Source of the DNA: Catenaria anguillulae PL171
Lineage: Eukaryota > Blastocladiomycota > Blastocladiomycetes > Blastocladiales > Catenariaceae
Assembly: GCA_002102555.1 (NCBI GenBank)
Contig: MCFL01000005.1
Span: 372,001 to 436,000, forward strand
Direction: 5' to 3'
Length of the DNA stretch: 64,000 bases
The position numbers and the translations under genes were made by a program. Numbering within the stretch: the first letter of the stretch is position 1; each line of letters begins with the position of its first letter. Of the stretch, positions 10,319-20,786 are shown one piece after another. The notes under the pieces were generated by a model. It ran no database searches. It was not told the origin of the DNA and worked only from the letters and a program-made list of their open reading frames with translations.

Positions 10319-11124
10319 TTACAGGTTGCTTACCCGCTTACGCCGCTTGGCTGCCGCAATTCCAGCTTCATCGGCAGCGCCATCGTCAGCAGCAGCCTCA
10401 CCTGCGTCTTGCAATGCGGCGGCCTTTCTGCCCTTGCCCTTCTTGCCCTTACCCTTCTTTCCCTTGCCCTTCTTGCCCTTCTTCGCCTTACCCTTCTTAC
10501 CCTTAGCCTTACCCTTGGCCTTTGCCGCCGCACCCTTGCCAACATTCTCGATTGCACCGTTGACCAGGTCAGCGACGTCACCCGCATCCTCCAAGCCCTT
10601 GCCTGCGCGAAGAGCCGCGTCAATGGCCTTTTGCTGTTCTTGTGCAAGCGCCTCCTCTTCTGCCTTCTTGGCAGCGTCTGCGGCCTTCTTGGCTTCGTCG
10701 GCAGCCTTTTTCGCGGCGTCTTGTTGAGCCTTCTTGCCTTGGTTGCGTTTGCCTGGATTCGAGGAAGATGAGACAAGGGAACGTGTAAAGCGAGAGACGA
10801 GCAAACGTGATGGGTAAATGTACCTTTCTTGCCTTTGCCCTTCTTACCCTTCTTACCCTTTTTACCCTTCTTACCCTTCTTACCCTTCTTGCCCTTCTTG
10901 CCCTTCTTACCCTTTGCTTTCTTGCCCTTCTTGCCCTTGCGCTGTGGGAGAGGCTCGCGCCGGTGCAAGAGACTCGACGGCATGGCCTTGTTGCCAACTG
11001 CCACAGCATTGGCCGACGAGACAAGCGAGAGCGACGACCGGCCGGCATCGCGGTTGAGGAATGGGACCGACCCGAGGGCCAGGATGGCAATCAATGCCAG
11101 GAGAAATGAGGTGCGTGGTTGCAT
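10319..11124 (-). CDS. Secreted Lys/Gly-repeat protein
   Basis: Two exons, 11124-10824 and 10752-10319, 244 residues. The first about 24 residues are a clear signal peptide (MQPRTSFLLALIAILALG). A block of about ten GKK units follows, then an Ala/Lys-rich stretch predicted helical (KKAADEAKKAADAAKKAEEE), a short less repetitive domain (GLEDAGDVADLVNGAIENVGKG), a second KGKK block and an Ala/Asp-rich tail. The protein is extremely basic and has almost no aromatic residues. The DNA of the repeats is a 9-base minisatellite (TTCTTACCC on the + strand). No known family is recognised. It could be a wall- or matrix-binding, polyanion-binding or antimicrobial-like protein; this is inference from composition only. 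Confidence 0.8.
10835..10945. repeat. 9-base minisatellite coding (Gly-Lys-Lys)n
   Basis: Tandem copies of a nonamer of the form TTCTTACCC/TTCTTGCCC on the + strand. A second array of the same unit lies at about 10430-10520, in the last exon of the same gene. The T/C third-base variants show the copies have diverged at Gly codons while the protein repeat is kept. Confidence 0.85.
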
Positions 11125-12838
11125 GGTGATTGTTGAGTGGGAAAGAAAGAGATGACACGGCCAGCGTGGGAGAGCGGTGAGTGCGTGATTGTGAGGAGCG
11201 CTGGGTTCGACAAAATCATGCGGATGAGTGTACTTGCCCAGAAAGGAAGCAGGCGGGATCCGCTGACATTTGTACTTCTGTGGCGGCTGAGCCGTTCACA
11301 TACCTGTTTGCTCGGTGCTGTGATATTGGCTGGGCCAGCACACATGTACATCCATTGAATAGCTGGAGTTGATGCCGATTGGACTCGAGGGATCGAGTTC
11401 ATGAACCGAGTTGCTTGAGCTGGCGCATTGTCCAGAATCGGAGCACACCAAATGAATCGAAGCCGAGTGGCAAATCAGTTGGATGCCTTGGGAATTAGGC
11501 TGACGTGATGGCTTGGGCAGACGGGCGTTCATGGACATGTGGGCGCGTGGAAAGAAACCTTCAGCTGACCATCTGCATGGGCCTTGAGCAGGGTCGTACC
11601 AGTAGAGCTTCTGTGGGTTGAATTTATTTTCCGATGAGCCGGCAATTCCTTCAGTAGTCAATGGCGCGCACACGCACCATTGAGGGCCAAGTACTTACAC
11701 AAATGCGATTCGAACCATTGGCTGACTCGATGCTTTCAGTTAAAATGGATTTATCTGCGAGGGTGTAAAGCCGACGGGACGGTATGGCACCTTAGCCGTT
11801 GGCACTGCGCCTTGATCCATTCACTCACCAGAGCAGCCAAAATGACTTTGATTCAGAGCCATCCATCCATTCTTCCCAAGGTTCCGCCAGTCCAGTATAT
11901 CAGCGGGCATGGATGGTCACAGGTCAGCTCCTAGTGATCATTGAGTCGAGCATCAAGGTGGTATTGTCATTTACATGTGTAATGCCTCCCATTCATGTCG
12001 ACCTCATACGACCCTCGGTGCGCGACCCGTGGAATGCAGCAGGGTCATTTGTACACGTATGATTCCCAATTTCAGAGATCAGTAAGCTTGACGGTACTTC
12101 ATGTCGACTTGTTTTGCGGCGAGGAACGCCGAGAACCGCCTCAAGCGAGTCGCCCGTAGCAGCGATTCAGTCTAAATGTGTCCTTCCATGCGAGTGATCC
12201 CCCCACTTGCCGTCTTTCCGGTCCCATGAGAATTGATGCCAACTGCGCATCTCACAGCGTTGGAGCGGGATGAGCGTTGCAGTCTGAGCGGGATGAAATC
12301 TCCACTTGATTCGCAACAGCGAACAGTCAGAAGGAGGACGAGAATGAGAATGCGGGACATAATGGACTGCGTTGATGTAGAGCGATCACGGCTGCGCCGA
12401 GATCTTGGTGATGCGTGAGTGAGGAGAAGCTACTGGCAAAGAGGCAGCTAACCTGTGTCAAGAGCCACGGCCACAATGACAGCCCATCATTTTCGCGAGT
12501 CGCTGGGGCGGAGTGGCACTGTGGGGATCTTGTCTCAACTTGTCGCATCGGCGGACCATTGGGATCGGATCACCTGTACAGAGCAGTGTCCAGAGCATTG
12601 TGTACCGAAGGAAAGGAAAAGAACCCTAGCCCTGAACATGACATATGTACATGGTCAGATAGCCCTTTTATTGACTTGATCGATCTCAGTGCTCTATGCA
12701 TTCTTGTCTCATTGGTAAATTGCCACGTATTGGCCGTCTGACGCTCGCCCATCGCCCAGCTGCTAAACCCTCACTGCCGGGCTCAACCGCCCTGATTGAA
12801 CGACTCCCTGGCCCACTGGCAGACAGCCCAAATCCGAC
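11125..12838. other. Intergenic, 1.7 kb, no gene seen
   Basis: Lies between the start of the secreted repeat protein (-) and the start of the MED16-like gene (+), so it holds both promoters. Open frames here (for example 11296-11673 minus, 12415-12741 plus) are under 130 codons with no motif. A GATTCGAACC string at about 11707 resembles a tRNA T-loop but the stems do not pair. Confidence 0.55.
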
Positions 12839-15800
12839 ATGACCGCTCCCAATATAGCGTTTCCAAGTGGGCCCGTTGCTTCTGACATGCGCCTGCCAAT
12901 ATTTCCAACCATGCCTATGCCTCGATCGGCGGCCACGCACCCATTTGCCCCGTCTCAACAACACGTCCACGTTGTCACTCAGCCGCCTGCCGTTCATGTT
13001 CCCGCGGGTTCTCTCATGCACATGTCGTGGAGTATGACCAATGTCTTAGTGTACACCACGGGCCACCCAGATCGGTGCGTGTTCCTTGACCCCGCCGGAC
13101 ATATCTGACATGCGAGGCCTGTGCCCGCATTGACACATTATCGCATTCAACCACGGCACACATAGTCCAATCATGCTCGCATTCCCTTCATACGACCTGT
13201 CCGTCGCCGACCGTACTCCTGCAGCGGTAGATGGGCAACATGTCATGCCCGGATTCCATCTACCGGTTCAACTGCGTGCCATCGCTCAGCCGTTACCGTT
13301 ACCGCACCCATCCAGCATGAGGTTCTGCCAATCTCAGGATATTGTGGAGTCGCTTGCAACGCTGCAGGCTCCTTGATTTCCGCTGCAGATTTGGCGAACC
13401 CGCGTCCTCGTTTGGAAGAATTTGGTACTCGAGATTCTACCGTGTCCCGACAAACGACTGGTGCTGACATTTGGCGCCAACACAGGGTATTTTGAATCAA
13501 TGGGCATTGCCCGAATGCTTTCAACTCGACAGCAACATTGTGTATTTGGCGTGGATTCAGCGTTTTTCTCAGGTGTGACTTCTACTCCTTTGCGAATTTG
13601 CCGTCTTTCCGACCGCTCACATTTGTTTCTGGCTTGATTAGCACATGGACCCTCGAGAGGACCCAGTGATTACTCCCTTCCCTTTCCAATCCCCTTCGCC
13701 CGATCTTCTCGTTGCTGTGACTCGCAACGGTCATTTGCATCTGTGGTACCCATCCCTCATGCGGTTTCGGCACCTTACCGTCCACTTGCCGGCATCCGAG
13801 CCATTCCAAGCCGAATCCGTTGCCGTGTCGACAACGGCAGCTGGCCCACTTGTTGTCGTGGCGGGCATGAATCCAGCCAATCCCACGGCCGCATCATGGC
13901 TCGTGGACTTTTCCTCGGCAACCGAGCTCAACGTCATACCGTTTCCGGGGCCGACACTCCACGTCACCGTCCCTGATGCCAGCCTTGATGGACTTCTTGA
14001 TCCCATGAGCGCACCAGGAACAACCGCTTCCGGTGGATCAACATCGTTTGCAATGCCCGCCAAACTGGCCGCCGTCGGGACGGCGCAGGGAACATGGCTC
14101 GGTATACTACACCCGGCGTTGGGTGGAATCGCCTTGTATTCGCTTACATTCGGTGACATGGGTCTCCCATCGGCGTCTGCGATGTGGAACAAGGTGTTGG
14201 ACGTGCCAATTGACGCGCCCGACACTGTGCGGTTGAGCCCACAGCCCATGCAATCTGCTCTGGTCTTGCATCACACGTCACCAAAAGACCGCAGCGTATC
14301 TCTCTTGCGCTTTGGCGGATTGGGCGGTGTTGACTCAAACGAGCCGGCACTTTGGTCGGGCTGGCTGTCCACTGACAAGTTTGCACGTATGTTTGCGCGA
14401 ATTGCCTCTCAAGATTTGCCCTCGCTCGAATGCTCCCAACCGACCCGATGCGTGCAATCACCGACGTGTGCCTGTCGCCCAACGGCCAATTCTTTGCAAC
14501 GTTATCCATCACCCCTCATTCGCCAGTGCCGCATTGACCTTGGTCCGATTCATCAAGACGATTGCCCACGGCCTCGCCAAGCTCCTCAAACAGACTCAAT
14601 TCCACCATCTACCCTCGCCGCTCACTACGCACACCTGTGCTCGCTCGCCATTCTTGGCGGCCCGGCCGTCCGCGATGTCGGCGACATTATCCTCCACGCT
14701 TCCATGCACCTGCAACTGCCATCAACGAGTCACATGGCCGGCGCCGCGGTCAAACTCTTGGCACACTCGAGGCCATCACATCCTCGCTCTTCACGTCGCT
14801 CAACGATGGCTCAAACGTGTCGAGTCCTCGGAGTATGCTTGCGCACCCGTGTGTGGCAGCGCCCACATTCCGTCATGGAATCGCCGCTCTTGGCTCGCAT
14901 CTTTCACGTCCATTTACGATTTGCGCGTGCTTGGAACCTTGCGCCGGCATTTACGGCGACCATGGCGGCGGTGCAAACGGCCATGACGGCCATGACGGTC
15001 AAGCTGTTGGCGGATGAAAATGTCGGCAGCGGCAAAGCAAACTGCGGCCGTGACCAAAGCAAAGGCAAAAGGTGATGGCGAATACCGCGCCTGCGCCTGC
15101 GGGACCCGTTCTACCTGCAGAACTTGTTCATGCCTTCGCTTGCGTCGGTCATGTGGTGCAAGATTGGGTCGCGCGTGGATTGCGACAACTGCTCTTCACT
15201 CTCTCGCCATGGTCAACACCGACAAGCGCCGACATGGACGAACCCATGAACGGCTTGACCAAGGGTTGCTTTCCCCCGCCGCCATTCTTCTCCACCCGGG
15301 TTTCGGTGCGGCAGTCCTGCTCATCTTTGACTTGGTTGATTTGCTGCACACCATGGTTCGCAACCCGTCGGCCATGGACACGACCGTTTGCGATCAGGTC
15401 CGTGTCCTTCTCAACCGATCCAAGGTTCAACACAACAAGGTCCAGGCCCTGCTCCAACAAATTAGCCACATCGTTGGCGGTGCATCGTCCAAGGCCGGGG
15501 CGGTCAACAGCCCTGATTCATCCACGTCCTCCAACAAGAACAAGACCGACTCGGGGCTCGGGCTCGATGACGAACAAGCACTGCTCTGCGGAAACACGCA
15601 TCCCGCTTGCAATTGCCCGTCAAGTGGCCCCTGTCGTGGATCGCGGCGTCAAGGAGTCCGGTGTTACAGCAGGTCCATTGGGGCGTCAACGAGGGCGTAT
15701 GGGTCGACGTGGATCGCATTGTGGGCGAGGACGACAAGAGATCGTGGGCCGTGAGTGGAGCCGTGCTGGATGTTCTCGGCCAGGTTCATGGAATGCAAGC

Positions 15801-16345
15801 GCCACAGCAACAGCAGCAGCGGCCGAGCACGTTGGGTTTGGGATTTAGTAGTTTGGGAGCGAGCTTGGCCATGGGATCGGCTGCCGCAGCGGATCCGGGC
15901 AAGATTATGAAGGAGCTCTTTGCCGAGGCACGAAGGGGGATCGACGTGGTAAGAAAAGTTGAATTGGCAAGGGCCGAGCACTTGATGCAGTGTACCAGGT
16001 ACTTGCCATTCTCTCTCTTTCCTCTTTTCATTCTTGATCTGTTCCATTTTTTCGCACCTCACGCTTCGCACTTTTTGATTTCAATAGCTGCTATCAGTTA
16101 CCATGGCAACCTCGCAACCGATTCCGCCAGCCGAGCCATCAGCGTTCAGCTCTCAGGAACCGCCGCCACACGTTTGGGCGCCGTGGTGCAACAACTACGC
16201 ATACAGTTGCATTTGTGGCGGCCGATGGTGGCATCTTGGCAGGTTGGAGGAGGAGACCAAGCAGTTTATGCAGTTTGTTACCAGCAACAACAACAGCAGC
16301 AGGCGAGCCATTTTCGGTAACAGTTCTGTCGCCATGAATTGTAGT
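12839..16345 (+). CDS. MED16: Mediator complex subunit 16, heavily frame-shifted
   Basis: N-terminal segment SLMHMSWSMTNVLVYTT matches the start of the MED16 beta-propeller. Later pieces are VLVWKN (about 13410), LLVAVTRNGHLHLWY (about 13705-13750), DVCLSPNGQFFATL (about 14455), VGDIILHASMH (about 14680-14715), LEAITSSLFTSLND, AELVHAFACVGHVVQDW (about 15115) and FGAAVLLIFDLVDLLHTM. The C-terminus has AEHLMQCTR just before an intron starting at 16000, then, in another frame, the Cys-containing CICGGRWW (about 16210). Known: MED16 is a tail subunit linking activators to RNA polymerase II. The conserved pieces lie in frames that step 2, 1, 3, 2, 1 and so on, each step equal to one missing base and without room for introns, ten or so times. 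Either the consensus is poor here or the gene is decaying. The stop is uncertain. Confidence 0.7.
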
Positions 16346-16731
16346 CTTGCCTCGCATTGCGTTCTCTGCAAATGTATTTGGTTGAAGGAACCATAGCATA
16401 CAGTAGGGGTATCCACGATGAGTGTAACGATTGTGTTTAGCCGTCGAGGTGGTGCCGGTGGTGGATGTCTCTGGCTGTCTCCACGACACAACTGCTTGCA
16501 GTGTCGAAGCATGACGCAACGAATCTTCTTACGACGACAAAGGTTTCTGCACTGACTCTGATGCCAGTCAGCCTTCAAGTTGTACGAGCCTTCTTGGTCA
16601 CGATTATTTCCACCCCGATTGTTGAGGGCGAACTGGCGCAGTGCACTTGGGGATATTGCTAGGAAACGACAAGTGAGTCATAGGTCAACCGTGGGCAATG
16701 AATGCATTCGCACAGAAAGACGAGGGAGGAG

Positions 16732-18890
16732 CTATAACACAAATGAATACAGGGTACGAGAGCATGTTTTGCGGGTATCGAGAGCAGCGTCCGAATCTTT
16801 GTACGAAGGCGCCTGCTTTGGCTCAAGTGCCTTGCCGTAGACTGCCTGAACCGCCTCCCATATCTTTCTCGTCCTTGTCACGACCATCCTTCTCGGATAC
16901 GCCTCGCCTCTCTTGCCCGCCTTGACCAACTCATCCCCTATCGCGCCATACGCCCTAGCCGCCAACAGCACCGCCGGCCTGAACCGATTTGGCAATCTCG
17001 GCACGCCGTGAGCCAATGCTTGCGACATGTACGTTTGGGGCAAGTCCCACCAGTTGACCGGCAATCGTGTGCAACGCTGCATCATTTTCCACGGGTAAAG
17101 AAGATGCGCCCGCCGGCCAAAATGCACGTGGAACATAGCATCTGCCCATGTCGGCGTCCGTGACGAGATCGCGCGCGATATTGATGAGCTGCAAACTGAT
17201 GCCAAGATCCACGGCCCGTCGCATCGTGGTCGAATCCGCGGGTTTGTCGTTGTCGCAGGTGTTGGACTCAAACCGATCCCACTGGACCATCATGGCAGTG
17301 CTGGCTTCACCGACCGTTCCCGCCACTAGCTCGGCATACTTGACCACATCTTCGACCGACTCGACCCGCGACTCGTCCAAGTCCCACATATAGCCACGGA
17401 TCAAGTCGAGCAACGGCGCACCGGCATTCCGTACTTGCGGCGAATCCTGGACACTGCACGCAAGGAAGCCGCCGTCAGAGCTACGGCCTCAGGTTGCCCA
17501 GTATGTGCGTGGCTCGCAACGGACTCGGCCAAGTCTGCATCCATCCCGTCGGCCACCCACTTTTGCACCAGTTGTAACGCCTCGCGCCTCGCCTTGACGG
17601 GCACGTGTGGATCGTCAGCCAGGTCGTCTGTGACGCGGCAAAATGCATAAAGGGCGTGGATGTCGGACCGCAGGTCCCATGGAAATAGAATGGATGCCAG
17701 GTGAAATGATCGTGAGCCGTGGCGAATCAGGTAAGACGAGGCTACAGTGTCCGAGAGCACGGTTGGTGGGGCGGGGGCGGAAACAAGGTAAAGGTCGTCC
17801 AGAGCTGGACTTGGGTTGTGAGCGGGAGGGCGTGCGAGGTGTGGAGTTTGGAGGCAAGGTGGAGGCGGGCAAAGGTTTGATCGCAAGTGAGAAGGCCGCC
17901 AACTTCCGGTAGGGGTGGTGCGAGGGTACATGATCAGTCGTGATGATCAGGGTGTGAAAAATGAGGTGAACAGACTTACCAAGCATGCAGTTCGTGATCA
18001 AGAAAAAGACCGCCTCCTCAAGTGGAAGCCTGGGAGCACATCAATCCCCAACGTCGAATCCCGCTCGATTGACCATGCGCCGGCATTGAGAGCAAGGCAG
18101 TCTAGCAAGCACAAGTAGGTTGTGGAAATGCCAATGGCCGCGAGTGCCCGCCGATGATTGGCCAGCATGTATTCGGCCGCCAGCGACCATTGGAGCGCGA
18201 GCACAGGAAGCGACCAGGCAAAAATGGCAGCGAGGTAAAACCAGTTCCGCAATGACCCTGCAGGGACGAGGGTGGCATCGGGCCGCCACCCTGCGAGGTA
18301 GGCCGCGGACGGAACCCAAAGGATACAAAGGCAAACAATCCAAGCGCCTTCACATGTGCCCGCTGCGCGGCGATCGGCTCGCCATTCTGCTTGGCCAGCG
18401 TGACGCTCGCCATCAATTCGGCAGGCGTCCGACCCGTGTTCAGCATGGCTAATCCAATGAATCCCGACGAGAGGGACTGAATCACGAAAAACATATACTC
18501 CTCCAGAGGGACCCAGGTGCCGAAAGAAATGCCGAGCGTGCATGTCGCGCAATACGACCAAGCGCCACGTGAAATAATCCAATTATCCCAGGGTGTCGTG
18601 TACACAAATGCGAGGACGGACAGGAAAACGAGCTTGACCTGATCGAGGCGGGGATGCAAGATGGGGCGGACGAGGAGATAGAGGAGAACGAGGATGGGCA
18701 GGGTGAGGTACATGTGGACCTGGTAGTAGGTGAGGTACGGTGGTTGTTGTTGGCCCGAGCTCATGCTTGCCGCGATCATGAAACGAAGGGAGCCGGTGGA
18801 AGAGTGATCAGCTTTGCGGGGACTGAGGCCGACCAGTGGTGACGCCAGACGGGCCGTCGAGGGCGGCGTGAGCGAGTTCCCGTGGTCCAT
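16732..18890 (-). CDS. crtYB: Bifunctional lycopene cyclase / phytoene synthase
   Basis: N-terminal membrane lycopene-cyclase half (18890 to about 17950): two repeats with TTPWDNWIISRGAWSY, WVPLEEYMFFVIQSL, then VPAGSLRNWFYL, LPLEEAVFFLITNCML. C-terminal phytoene synthase half: SRSFHLASILFPWDLRSDI, YAFCRVTDDLADD (first Asp-rich motif), QLINIARDLVTDADMGRCYVP (second), and RAYGAIGDEL near the end. Known: fungal CarRA/CrtYB/Al-2 proteins make phytoene from GGPP and cyclise lycopene; in Blastocladiomycota carotene feeds retinal for the zoospore eyespot rhodopsin. One intron starts at about 17970 (GTAAGT). The frame shifts at about 18320, 18020, 17810 and 17415 (each like one missing base) and at about 17025 (like one extra C in CCCC). 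The stop is near 16732. Confidence 0.88.
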
Positions 18891-19176
18891 GGTGTTTTAC
18901 ATTGAGTACTGTACAGTGTCCCTCAGCTTCGTGGATTATTGCAGGATGGAGACGAGTGCCTCACTTATCACCGGCACGTCCCTTTTGTCAGCAAGCAGTT
19001 GCGGAGGGAGCACGTGTTCTCAACCGTCTCCACTTGTGCATTGACGCGTTGCAAGTCGCTGACAATGGCTGTTCGCACCTGCCTCCCGTACCAAGGTTGT
19101 CGCCTGTGGCTCGCTAGCGAATAGCCGGAAAGCTATTGACACACATGAAACGTGAGAAAATACCACACATTAAGCA

Positions 19177-20511
19177 ATGCCTGCCCCACAACGTGCCGCC
19201 TCTCCTCCAGCCGCCGTGGCTACTGGCGGTAAACCGTCTGTAACTCCTTCGGCCAAGCCAGCCAGCCGCTCAGACTACTACGTGGCACTGAACATTCCCA
19301 AATGTGCCGACCCTCAGGAAGTTCGCACCGCGTTCCGTCGCTTGGTGTTGCGCCATCATCCCGACAGGACAAAGGAGCCTGGTGCCGTGGAAACATACAA
19401 GATCATCTGCGAAGCATTCGACGTGTTGCACAACCGTATGTATGATCCACATTTGTTCGCGTTGAAAAGAAGGCGAGAACATTGAATTCGTACTGCCTGT
19501 GTTTCGTTGCATCGTAGCCGAAACCCGCGCAATATACGACTTGTTTGGACATGACGGATTGGAGCACGGCATCCCAGAACAGTCCAGTGCGTTTTTCCGT
19601 GAAGCTGTCTGATTCTTTGAAGGTCATCATCTCACCTTCGAATCGCATGGAAAAGACAAACCCGGCTATCCTGGGTACAAGTACCACGGTGACCCGAACC
19701 GAACGTTTCACGAATTCTTTGGCGGCGACAATGTCTTCTTTGAAGTCTTCAAGGGCCACTTGTACGACCCGGCCACTGGCAATCAACGAGTCGGCTATGG
19801 ATCTCTCCGTCCCGAGCAGGTCAAGCAGCCCACCATCGAGCAGACCTTGGACGTCACCCTCGAGGAAGTATACATGGGCGTCACGAAAAAGGTGCCCTGG
19901 ACGCGCATGGTCATGGAATCAGGGCAAGCATCCGACAAGCGCGTTCGCAAATCCGAATTGCTGAGCGTCGTTATTCCTGCCGGTACTCGGAGTGGCACCA
20001 AGCTCGTGTTTCCCGAGCAAGGCGACCAGGCGCCCAACACTGTGCCATCCGATTTAGTATTTGTGGTGAATGTGTTGCCGCACAAGACGTATTCGAGGGA
20101 TGCAAAAAACAACTTGGTATACACGTACAAGTTGCCCCTCAAGGACGCGTTGGCGGGAACCACGATTCGGCTCAAGGCGTTGGACGGGCGGGACTTGACG
20201 GTACCCGTGTTCGAGGTGGTCAAGTACGTTTAAAGTCTATGATCATACTCTCTCAATTATTGGACATGAGTAATGACCATGGAAGCACTTTTTTTCACCA
20301 TTCCAGTCCATTTTACGTCAAGTGCGTGGAAGGCGAAGGCATGCCCAACGTGCGCACGCCCGAGGACATTGCGAACGGAATTGCACCGACCAAGGCCAAC
20401 TTATTGATTCGATTCCAGGTCGACTTCCCAACATATTTGGGTCCAAAGCAAAAGAAGACGATTCACGAGGCTCTGTCAGAAGGATCCGATCCTAGTCCGT
20501 CTGCCAAGTAG
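19177..20511 (+). CDS. DNAJB13: DNAJB13-like radial-spoke J-domain protein
   Basis: Four exons, 19177-19435, 19518-19598, 19656-20223 and 20307-20511, 370 residues. J domain at about residues 28-100 (SRSDYYVALNIP, LRHHPDRTKEP, IYDLFGHDGLEHGIP), then YKYHGDPNRTFHEFFGGDN, and the two C-terminal beta-sandwich domains (VTLEEVYMGVTKKV, GTRSGTKLVFPEQGDQ, VKCVEGEGMP). No zinc-finger and no G/F region of usual length: the type II layout, with the HGxPxxxFHEFFGG segment as in DNAJB13/RSP16. Known: RSP16 is a radial-spoke subunit of motile 9+2 cilia. Animal DNAJB13 has lost HPD in the J domain; here HPD is present. The second intron (57 bases, ending AAAAG) removes an in-frame TGA at 19610-19612. Confidence 0.85.
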
Positions 20512-20786
20512 ATGTGTTGCTTTGGCTCACCACTCACTGCTGGTGGACATTGGTTGGTGCCCTCGTCACGACAACTGAAGTCGCCGATGGACTTTTGATT
20601 TATATACAATGACATGGATTCTATATGGTCTATGGTCTAGTGGCTGATGGAGTTCGAGAGAGATCAACAGAAGAGCTGTAATTCGCCTGTTACGATTAGT
20701 ACTTCAATGAATGTTATGGAAATGACCGTGCAATAAATGGCCACAATGCCGACCATGCATACTTCTTGAAATAAGTATCCAAGGCA

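Noticed and set aside
11690-11770. tRNA-like T-loop string GATTCGAACC (minus-strand GGTTCGAATC)
   Set aside because: The flanking bases do not form a T stem, and no acceptor or anticodon stem can be drawn.
12839-18890. Programmed ribosomal frameshifting as the cause of the many shifts
   Set aside because: Too many sites, no common slippery heptamer, and the same sign in unrelated genes; consensus error or decay is simpler.
16000-18900. A carotenoid biosynthetic gene cluster
   Set aside because: Only crtYB is present; its neighbours (MED16, DNAJB13, DDX11) are unrelated to carotenoids.
19610-19612. In-frame TGA in the DNAJB13-like gene as a selenocysteine or readthrough codon
   Set aside because: A 57-base intron removes it and restores the family length; no selenocysteine role is known in this family.
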